Positions 6,720-12,412 of a DNA stretch of 12,412 nucleotides are shown one piece after another; positions within the stretch are counted from its first letter, which is position 1, and each line of letters starts with the position of its first letter. Source of the stretch: Candidatus Altarchaeota archaeon (GTDB taxonomy: Archaea > Altiarchaeota > Altiarchaeia > IMC4 > SCGC-AAA252-I15); the NCBI GenBank assembly GCA_026394745.1, contig JAPKXP010000087.1:1-12412 (forward strand), read 5' to 3'. The translations under genes were made by a program, and so were the position numbers. Under the pieces are notes generated by a model. That model did no database searches, was not told the origin of the DNA, and worked only from the letters and a program-made list of their open reading frames with translations.

Positions 6720-7964
6720 GTGAAAACTCTTGTTCTCTGCATAGACAGGGACGACGACATAGGCCGGAACACCAAGATAAAAGGGCCTATCGTAGGCTGG
6801 GACAGCAACCTTGACGTCGCCCAGAAGATGGCTCTCGCAGACCCGCAGGACACCGACGTCAACGCCTTGTTCGGCGCCTTAAACATAGCAAGGAAGCTGG
6901 GTCTGGAGGTCGTTACGCTGACTGGAGACGCCAACGTCGGCTTGATTTCAGACAGGGTTGTGGCAGAGCAGCTTGACGAGGTAATCAAGAGATTCAGCCC
7001 GGAGTCGGTCATAGTGGTCACCGACGGCCTCGACGACCAGCAGGTGCTGCCGATAATACAGTCCAGAGTGAAGATAGAGTCGGTTCAGACTATTGTAGTC
7101 AGGCAGAGCAAGGAACTGGAGAAAGCGTACTTCAAGATAATACACTTCATGAAGGAAATCACCGACGACCCGACTCTAGCGAGACTGCTTTTCGGGATAC
7201 CGGGTATTGCACTCATACTACTCGCCTTCGGCGGCATACAGGCGTTAAGCATAATCATGGCAGTCATCGGAGTCTACCTGATAGCGAAAGGATTCGGGCT
7301 TGAGGAGGACATCTTCGAGAAGGCATCGGAGTTCTTCGGCTCCCTGTCAGTGGAGAGGATAAGCACCATGATATACGTGGTGTCGTTCATGATACTCGTC
7401 GTCGGCACCGGCTACGGCTACAGCGACCTGCAGAAGAGCACGCTCGCCTTCAGCGACATGAACTCCACGCTCAACAGCCTATCCGTGTTCATACTCAACT
7501 CCTATTCGATGGACCTCCTAGTGCTTACGATACTGGTCGCCATATTCGGCAGGATTGTGGACGACTACGCGAACAAGAAGTACATACACATAAGGAGGTA
7601 CCTGATAATACTCGCCTTCATAGTCATGACAAGGTACGTACTCAACTCAGGCGCCAACTTCATAGTAAACGAAGGATACAGCTTCGGGAACTTCATCCTT
7701 ACCTTGACCATAGGGATAGTCGCCTTCGCACTATGGATAAAGATTACGGACTACATGTTCATGGACGAGATAGAGACGATAAAGGAGATAATGAGAAACT
7801 ACGAGGGCAAGGACGTCTATAACCCTGAAGGCAAGAGGATAGGTCGCGTCTCAAAGGTCATAGTCCGTGGAATGGAGATGGTGGCACTGAAAGTCGGCCA
7901 CAAGAGGATAAGCAAGGATAGCATCGTTTCTTCCGGCGACAAGGTAGTCGTGAACCTGGGTTGA
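6720..7964 (+). CDS. DUF373 family membrane protein with PRC-barrel-like tail
   Basis: The 414-residue protein starts with the DUF373 soluble region (about 1-145), which has the conserved Asp-rich DRDDDIG motif at 9-15, the GPIVGWDSNL stretch, and ADPQDTDVN. A membrane part with about six hydrophobic segments follows (about 155-195 as a pair, then 214-235, 253-280, 291-316 and 323-349). The last 55 residues (360-414) resemble a PRC-barrel: YEGKDVYNPEGKRIGRVSK, then short strands ending KVVVNL. DUF373 is widespread in archaea and its function is unknown. The GTG start at 6720 is fixed by the TATA distance and by the domain beginning at once with KTLVLCIDRD. I do not know whether the tail is typical of the family. 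Confidence 0.9.
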   Translation: MKTLVLCIDRDDDIGRNTKIKGPIVGWDSNLDVAQKMALADPQDTDVNALFGALNIARKLGLEVVTLTGDANVGLISDRVVAEQLDEVIKRFSPESVIVVTDGLDDQQVLPIIQSRVKIESVQTIVVRQSKELEKAYFKIIHFMKEITDDPTLARLLFGIPGIALILLAFGGIQALSIIMAVIGVYLIAKGFGLEEDIFEKASEFFGSLSVERISTMIYVVSFMILVVGTGYGYSDLQKSTLAFSDMNSTLNSLSVFILNSYSMDLLVLTILVAIFGRIVDDYANKKYIHIRRYLIILAFIVMTRYVLNSGANFIVNEGYSFGNFILTLTIGIVAFALWIKITDYMFMDEIETIKEIMRNYEGKDVYNPEGKRIGRVSKVIVRGMEMVALKVGHKRISKDSIVSSGDKVVVNLG

Positions 7965-7970
7965 ATGGGG

Positions 7971-7980
7971 TTTTTATTCT
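7971..7980 (+). promoter_or_regulatory. Promoter of the GGDEF/HD-GYP gene, perhaps also upstream termination
   Basis: Only 40 bases separate the DUF373 stop from the next ATG. The tttttattct is centred about 29 bases before the ATG at 8005, acceptable for a leaderless transcript. Its T-run could also end transcription of DUF373, as archaeal terminators are often simple T-tracts. No Shine-Dalgarno is seen before the ATG. Confidence 0.4.
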
Positions 7981-8004
7981 AATAATTCGGGTATTGAGTT
8001 AACA

Positions 8005-9285
8005 ATGGCGATAGAGGAGAAACGGCCTTTAAGGGCGACGCCGCAGAGGACGACGACACCAGTTGAAAACCCGGCGGAGTTAACCCACGAGGCTTTAGTC
8101 AGGGAGTATGAGCTGCTTGCCGCGGGAATGCGGGGAATGAAGGATGTATTCGGCAAGTCGCGCGTCCAGACACACCAACAGTTCGACGGAAAGAAGGAGG
8201 CTGAGGAGAGGGCTAGGAAGGACCAGCTTACCGGCCTGTTCAACAGGAGGTATCTTGAGGAAAGGCTGGACCAGGAGATTGCTAGGGCTTGGAGGGAGCA
8301 CACGCCAATCTCGGTGATTATGGTTGACGCTGACAAATTCAAGAATGTGAACGACACTTTAGGTCACCAGGTCGGCGATGAAACGCTCAAGAGGATAGCG
8401 GAGGTCATAACCGCCACATGCAGGCAGAGCGACGTCCCGTTCAGGTACGGCGGCGAGGAGTTCTTCGTGGTTCTGCCCGACACGGACAGGAAGGGCGCGC
8501 TGGAGTTCGCAAAGAGGCTTAGGAAGGGCATGCAGGATACGAGGTTCGTTTTCGACGGTGTCGACGTGGACGCAAACCAGCCTAAAGGCAAGATGACGCT
8601 AAGCATTGGAGTGTCAACGTATCCGGAAAGCAGCTTGACCTACTTGAAGAGAGTTGTGGGTGAAAAGAGCGAGATGCCGGAGTACTACGCCAGAGTCAAG
8701 AAGGAGCTTGTTTCCTCGGCAGACGCCGCAACGTACTCTGCGAAGGAGGATGGCAGGGATTGCATAAGGATTGCGCCGACCAATCATTCCAGGCTCGTTG
8801 GCGAAATCGCAGGCAAACTGTGCTGCGAACTAGGGGTTCCCAGCGTGTACAAGGATGTCGTAATCAGGGCTGCGGAATACCACGACATAGGTAAGATAAG
8901 GATACCTGACGAAGTACTGGGTAAGAACGGCAGGCTGACTGAGGGCGAACAAGGCATAATGAGGCAGCATACCGTGCTCGGCGCCGAGATTGCAGACGAG
9001 CTTGGGCTTGAACGGATTAAGCCGTTGATTAGAGGACACCATGAGAGGTGGGACGGGCAGGGTTACCCGAATAACGTTAAAGGCGAGGAGATTCCGTTAG
9101 GTGCGAGGATTATCGCTGTCGCAGACACGTTCGATGCAATGACCGGCAACGGAGGCGACCGGGACTACGCTGAAAGAATGAGCAGGGAAGACGCCTTGAA
9201 GGGGATTGATAGAAATTCGGGGACGCAATTCGACCCTAAAGTCGTCGACGCTCTGACGAGACTTGCTGCTAGAAATGAAGTTTAA
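8005..9285 (+). CDS. Bifunctional GGDEF diguanylate cyclase / HD-GYP c-di-GMP phosphodiesterase
   Basis: The 426-residue soluble protein joins domains that make and break cyclic di-GMP. After about 70 residues with a short charged helix, GGDEF (73-256) begins KDQLTGLFNRRYLEERL. It has metal-binding D108, guanine-contacting N116 and D125, the active loop GGEEF at 149-153, and an inhibitory-site RxxD (R140-D143) five residues before it. D125 argues for GTP specificity rather than the Hypr cGAMP type. HD-GYP (261-420) follows almost without linker: H261, H293-D294, K297, H322, HHERWDGQGYP (H345, H346) and D374. The glutamate four residues before the first His in tri-iron enzymes is Ala here, suggesting a two-metal site. 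There is no sensor or membrane segment. Isoleucine ATT codons (10 of 22) exceed those in the neighbouring DUF373 gene, compatible with bacterial origin. The downstream DUF296 start overlaps its end. Confidence 0.95.
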   Translation: MAIEEKRPLRATPQRTTTPVENPAELTHEALVREYELLAAGMRGMKDVFGKSRVQTHQQFDGKKEAEERARKDQLTGLFNRRYLEERLDQEIARAWREHTPISVIMVDADKFKNVNDTLGHQVGDETLKRIAEVITATCRQSDVPFRYGGEEFFVVLPDTDRKGALEFAKRLRKGMQDTRFVFDGVDVDANQPKGKMTLSIGVSTYPESSLTYLKRVVGEKSEMPEYYARVKKELVSSADAATYSAKEDGRDCIRIAPTNHSRLVGEIAGKLCCELGVPSVYKDVVIRAAEYHDIGKIRIPDEVLGKNGRLTEGEQGIMRQHTVLGAEIADELGLERIKPLIRGHHERWDGQGYPNNVKGEEIPLGARIIAVADTFDAMTGNGGDRDYAERMSREDALKGIDRNSGTQFDPKVVDALTRLAARNEV

Positions 9286-9697
9286 GCACTTTAGGACTGA
9301 CGGATTTTATGTCGGGTCCTTTACTTACGATTCGGAGGCGTTAGGCGGAATCAAGAATCTTGCCTTGAAGGAGAATATAAGCTCCGGGTGCTTTACGGTG
9401 ATAGGCGCGGTAAAGGATGCGGTAATCTCGTTCTACGACCAAAAGGAGAAGAAGTACGTCGAAAGAAAGCTGGACCAGCCGATGGAGATAGTTTCATGCA
9501 TGGGGAACATCGCCGAAAAAGACGGCGATATTATAGTGCACGCCCACGCCTGCTTCAGCCTGGAGGACGGCTCAACAGTCGGCGGACACCTTGTGTCAAT
9601 GAGGATTTTTGCAGGCGAACTACACCTTTTCCCCGGAGACAGTAAGTTGGAAAGGAAATTCGACGCGAAGACCGGGCTAAACCTGCTTGACTTATAG
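9275..9697 (+). CDS. DUF296 / PCC-domain protein, coupled to the c-di-GMP gene
   Basis: The 140-residue protein is a single PCC (PPC, DUF296) domain. Its hallmark is visible: LDQPMEIVSCMGNIAEKDG, then the His-rich stretch VHAHACFSLEDG and VGGHLVSMRIFA, whose three histidines (HxH and GGH) are placed like the metal-binding set of this family. PCC domains form trimers; in plants they occur with AT-hooks as nuclear DNA-associated proteins, while stand-alone prokaryotic forms have no settled function. I chose the ATG at 9275, inside the upstream gene; the TTG at 9263 is an alternative. The 11-base overlap in another frame implies coupled translation and equal production with the cyclase/phosphodiesterase. 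Its stop overlaps by six bases the end of the convergent prepilin peptidase gene. Confidence 0.85.
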   Translation: MKFKHFRTDGFYVGSFTYDSEALGGIKNLALKENISSGCFTVIGAVKDAVISFYDQKEKKYVERKLDQPMEIVSCMGNIAEKDGDIIVHAHACFSLEDGSTVGGHLVSMRIFAGELHLFPGDSKLERKFDAKTGLNLLDL

Positions 9698-10570
9698 CAC
9701 GCGGTGTAGCGCTAGTTCCAGAGGATTGCCGACTAGAAGAGTCAAAAGGAACGTGGTCAAGTATATCGGAACGAATATCACGCCGAACTTGACCGTGACT
9801 TCGCCGGGAATCTTCCCTTCCGCATAAAGGCCCTTAATCTTCTCCAGCTGCTCCTTGGTCAAGCCTTCCATGTTGCTCTTGGAAATGACCTTGACTCCTC
9901 CGACAACAAGGTCTTCGGCGAGAACGTCGCCTGCCTTAAGGTCATTGACGCCGATTTTCCGGCGGAAAAGAACGCTCTCTGAGACCTTCAGGTACGCGGA
10001 CAAGACAGTGAACGCAGGAATAAACAAGTAGGTTAATGCAAGCGAGTTCACTCCGGCATAAAAGGAGATGATAGAGGGGACGATGGAAAGCGAGAACAAT
10101 ATCAAAAACGTCCTGCCGCGCATCTGCCGCAGGAACTCGCTGAAGAAAGACTTTTCCCTAAGACCCCACACGAAGGTATAGACTACGAGGTAGGGTATCG
10201 CCACCAAACCCATGTTGATGAAATAAGCCAGGTAAAACGGAAGAATCAGGGAGTTACCCCACAAGTAACCTATGGAATCGAGGTAACCCATGGCACAGCC
10301 CACTCCGGAAAGAATCTTGACGTCGCCTCCGCCCCACTGGCCGAGATAGAAAAAGACCAAGCCCACGCCAAGGTAGGCTACGCCCAACACTATCGTCTCG
10401 ACGGCGTGAGAATAGTCCATCGAATAGACCGAGTGAACCAGCGACAATACTAGAAAGAACCCTATCAATCCGTAACTAAGCCTGTCAGGAACTTCAGTAG
10501 TCTTGATGTCTGAGACGCTCGCAAGCACCATCAACAGCAAAGACACCACGATTGCCAGCAAAGCTAACAT
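9692..10570 (-). CDS. Archaeal prepilin peptidase (A24 family, FlaK/PibD/EppA type)
   Basis: This integral membrane aspartyl protease removes the short leader from type IV pilin-like precursors and archaellins at the cytoplasmic face of the membrane. The two catalytic aspartates are visible: D21 in SVSDIKTTEVPDRLSYG and D83 in the GxGD motif WGGGDVK. About six hydrophobic segments alternate with loops. A soluble insertion at about 195-262 (NDLKAGDVLAEDL ... LTKEQLEKIKGLY) before the last membrane helix is typical of the archaeal A24 C-terminal domain. At 292 residues the length is normal. The ATG at 10570 lies about 28 bases after a TATA-like box. The pilin-like protein at 1369-3564 is a possible substrate, though its leader is not a classical class III signal. 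Confidence 0.92.
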   Translation of the reverse strand: MLALLAIVVSLLLMVLASVSDIKTTEVPDRLSYGLIGFFLVLSLVHSVYSMDYSHAVETIVLGVAYLGVGLVFFYLGQWGGGDVKILSGVGCAMGYLDSIGYLWGNSLILPFYLAYFINMGLVAIPYLVVYTFVWGLREKSFFSEFLRQMRGRTFLILFSLSIVPSIISFYAGVNSLALTYLFIPAFTVLSAYLKVSESVLFRRKIGVNDLKAGDVLAEDLVVGGVKVISKSNMEGLTKEQLEKIKGLYAEGKIPGEVTVKFGVIFVPIYLTTFLLTLLVGNPLELALHRVL

Positions 10571-10593
10571 ATTTTATATTAAGCAACAGAGAA

Positions 10594-10614
10594 GATATAA
10601 GCGAAATATTTATC
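10594..10614. promoter_or_regulatory. Divergent promoters for the prepilin peptidase and radical SAM genes
   Basis: The 82-base gap between the two starts is strongly A/T-rich. On the minus strand cgcttatatc (10603-10594) is centred about 28 bases before the peptidase ATG. On the plus strand aaatatttatc (10604-10614) would give a short leader for the gene at 10653; ttatac at 10631-10636 is an alternative but rather close. The two boxes nearly touch, so the two directions could compete. Confidence 0.45.
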
Positions 10615-10652
10615 TACCAATATGCTAGTATTATACCCTTAAAGAGACGGAA

Positions 10653-11666
10653 ATGAACCTAGTAGACAGAAAGATTGTGGACGAGATGTACCGGGACGGC
10701 TGGCTGTACACGTCCTTCGGCGAATACTGGAGGAGGAAGTACGGCTACAAAGTCTGCAAGGTGCCGTTGAACGCGGGATTCACGTGCCCCAACTGGGACG
10801 GCAGGATAGCCGACGACGGATGCGCCTTCTGCCCCAACTTCGCAAGGCAGTTCACCTACGACAGCTTCCGCACGGTCATAAACAAGAGCTGGAAAGAGCA
10901 GGTAACCCACCAAGTCAAACACTACAAGGGCATGGGCGCCGGCGACAAGGCGATGGTGTACATAGCCTTCGCCACAAACACCTACGCTCCGCTAAAGGAC
11001 TTGAAGAAGATTTACGACGCGGCGCTCGACCACAAGGACGTGATAGGCCTTTCAATTGGAACGAGGCCAGACTGCCTGCCGGACGAAGTCCTCGACCTGA
11101 TGGGCGACTACGTCAAGCAGGGCTATGAGATATGGGTTGAAGTAGGCCAGCAGACGCCCCACTACCACACGCTCAAGGACATCGACCGGGGCCACGGCTT
11201 CGCGGAATCCATCCGGGTGGTCAGGGAAGCCCACAAGCGAGGCATAAAAGTCATATTCTTCAACATAAGCGGGATGCCAGGCGAGTCGCCGGACGAGATG
11301 GTGGAGACCGCAAGGATACTCTCAGCCCTCGAGATTGACGCCGTGAAACAGTACCCGCTCATAGTCATGAAGGGCACGCGACTTGCCGAAGACTACATCA
11401 AAGGCAAGTACAGGCCCTTAGGCAGGATGGAGTACGTGAACATAGTCGCCGACATGCTGGAAAACATGGACAGGTACGTCCTCATACAAAGGCTGTCGAA
11501 GGACTGCGGCCTGGAGACAAAGCTCGCTCCGGAATGGAACACATACCGGCTGATAGTGACGCCGCTGGTTGAAAAGGAGCTTGCGCGCAGGAAGACGCGG
11601 CAGGGCGAGAAATTCAAGCTAAGCCTGAACGTCGACGAGCTGAAGCCGCTGAAGAAAGTAGATTAA
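10653..11666 (+). CDS. YhcC-like radical SAM protein (TIGR01212 family)
   Basis: The 337-residue protein matches the TIGR01212/COG1242 family to which E. coli YhcC belongs. Its start (FGEYWRRKYGYKVCKVPLNAGF) and the cluster motif CPNWDGRIADDGCAFC are characteristic: C45, C57 and C60 (C-x11-C-x2-C) replace the usual C-x3-C-x2-C of radical SAM enzymes. Further family features are IAFATNTYAPL, LSIGTRPDCLPDEVLDLM, the WVEVGQQ segment and ISGMPGE. The reaction is not established; its relation to Elp3-type proteins suggests a role near RNA modification, which is inference. The family is mostly bacterial. The ATG at 10653 starts directly at the conserved N-terminus. It is convergent with the regulator downstream, 22 bases between stops. 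Confidence 0.92.
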   Translation: MNLVDRKIVDEMYRDGWLYTSFGEYWRRKYGYKVCKVPLNAGFTCPNWDGRIADDGCAFCPNFARQFTYDSFRTVINKSWKEQVTHQVKHYKGMGAGDKAMVYIAFATNTYAPLKDLKKIYDAALDHKDVIGLSIGTRPDCLPDEVLDLMGDYVKQGYEIWVEVGQQTPHYHTLKDIDRGHGFAESIRVVREAHKRGIKVIFFNISGMPGESPDEMVETARILSALEIDAVKQYPLIVMKGTRLAEDYIKGKYRPLGRMEYVNIVADMLENMDRYVLIQRLSKDCGLETKLAPEWNTYRLIVTPLVEKELARRKTRQGEKFKLSLNVDELKPLKKVD

Positions 11667-11688
11667 TCCAACAGCATCCTAGACTAGA

Positions 11689-12412
11689 CTAATCAGACAA
11701 CAGCTTGAAGAAGTCTTTTGGAGTCTTAACCTCCCGCAAATCCTCAGGACTCAAAACCCTGGTGCTAGACCTCAACCTCCTCTCGCTTATGCACAAACTA
11801 TACCCTCCAACCAAGCCTGAAATCTCGTCCAGCATGTCGATTTTCTGCTTGAGGCGCCTCCAGTCATTGCTGACGACCGTGAAAATGCGCTCTTCCCTCG
11901 TGGCAACAACGTCGAAAGGCGCCTTGGTTAGGGAAGTGTCGAAGCCCATCGCCTTAAGCTCGCTTACGACAATGCTCTTCAGCTGATTCAACCGCACGTC
12001 CTCGTCCTCAGGCTGCCTCATCGGCTGCTCAACGTGCATACTGAAGGTCGGTAATATCAAGCCCGCATCCTCGAAAAAGTCCACAAGATGCTGGAACACG
12101 TCAAGCGACATCCTGCCGGAGTCCTCGTAGCGATACAGGCTCTGCTTTGAGACGCCAAGCCTTTCAGCAAGCGCCTCCTGCGTAAGCCCGGACTTCCTAC
12201 GCAACTCAGAAAGCATGCGCGAGTCCACGTGAACGCAATAGTTCCCGCGCGTAGAATAAACGTTCGGCATGACATTGTGGACTATCTGGTGGAAAGTGCT
12301 CTGATTCAGGACGCACGTACCATACCGGTCATATACGACGCCGTCAGAAAGCTGTGTGGACTTCATGCGCTCGCCGACGATTATCGGCACAGCACCCATT
12401 ATGAACGAAACA
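11689..12412 (-). CDS. XRE-family transcriptional regulator of the archaeal COG1395 type, N-terminus outside the window
   Basis: The frame stays open past the ATG at 12399 to the window edge (VSFI precedes it), and family members start with a further domain of roughly 80 residues, so that ATG is internal and the gene is partial. Visible parts, numbered from it: the end of the first domain (VPIIVGER, LSDGVVYDRYG), the conserved MPNVYSTRGNYCVHVD, a cro/XRE helix-turn-helix (62-95, SGLTQEALAERLGVSKQSLYRYE), and a C-terminal domain (about 135-230) with APFDVVATREERIFTVVSND and LDEISGL. These regulators are archaeal, cytosolic and DNA-binding, with largely unknown targets. No promoter can be seen. 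Nothing shows which gene in the window it controls. Confidence 0.88.
   Translation of the reverse strand, partial: VSFIMGAVPIIVGERMKSTQLSDGVVYDRYGTCVLNQSTFHQIVHNVMPNVYSTRGNYCVHVDSRMLSELRRKSGLTQEALAERLGVSKQSLYRYEDSGRMSLDVFQHLVDFFEDAGLILPTFSMHVEQPMRQPEDEDVRLNQLKSIVVSELKAMGFDTSLTKAPFDVVATREERIFTVVSNDWRRLKQKIDMLDEISGLVGGYSLCISERRLRSSTRVLSPEDLREVKTPKDFFKLLSD

Noticed and set aside
11677..11694. Short repeat ctagactagacta between the convergent genes considered as an attachment site
   Set aside because: Too short, single location, no integrase or tRNA nearby.
12397..12399. ATG at 12399 as the true start of the XRE regulator
   Set aside because: The frame continues upstream with plausible residues and the family has a further N-terminal domain, so this Met is internal.

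Overview
The window is archaeal chromosome. The evidence is a set of genes that belong to archaeal families: transcription factor E, the archaeal tRNA wybutosine enzyme Taw1, a DUF373 membrane protein, an A24 prepilin peptidase with the archaeal soluble C-terminal domain, and an XRE regulator of the archaeal COG1395 type. Several genes also start about 25-29 bases after a TATA-like box with no room for a 5' leader, and some use GTG starts. Thr/Ser linkers and dense N-glycosylation sequons in the surface proteins fit archaea, possibly a DPANN or related lineage, but I cannot place it further. The window is densely coded: no gap exceeds about 85 bases, and I found no tRNA, rRNA, CRISPR or insertion sequence.

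Layout. Positions 2-3564 hold two co-directional, nearly abutting genes for large secreted or surface proteins. The first is cut by the window edge and has Cys-rich tandem repeats. The second has a pilin-like N-terminal membrane segment and four domains separated by Thr/Ser linkers. Positions 3628-4668 hold tfe followed three bases later by a small HD-domain protein. The strand then switches for taw1 (4670-5581), which shares an A/T-rich divergent promoter region with a small PRC-barrel gene (5655-5900). Next come a membrane-anchored protein with an extracellular carboxypeptidase-regulatory-like domain and a cytoplasmic coiled coil (5976-6668), and a DUF373 protein that appears to end in its own PRC-barrel-like domain (6720-7964).

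Positions 8005-9697 are the most notable part. One gene encodes a soluble GGDEF diguanylate cyclase fused to an HD-GYP c-di-GMP phosphodiesterase, with the catalytic and inhibitory-site motifs intact. It overlaps by 11 bases the start of a DUF296/PCC-domain gene. Complete c-di-GMP enzymes are rare in archaea, and the coupled DUF296 gene is a candidate partner or effector. A prepilin peptidase gene converges on this pair (9692-10570), so a nucleotide-signalling module, pilin processing and pilin-like surface proteins all lie within 10 kb. Whether they form a circuit is inference.

The right end holds a YhcC-like radical SAM protein (10653-11666) and, convergent to it, an XRE-family regulator whose N-terminus lies beyond the window (11689-12412).
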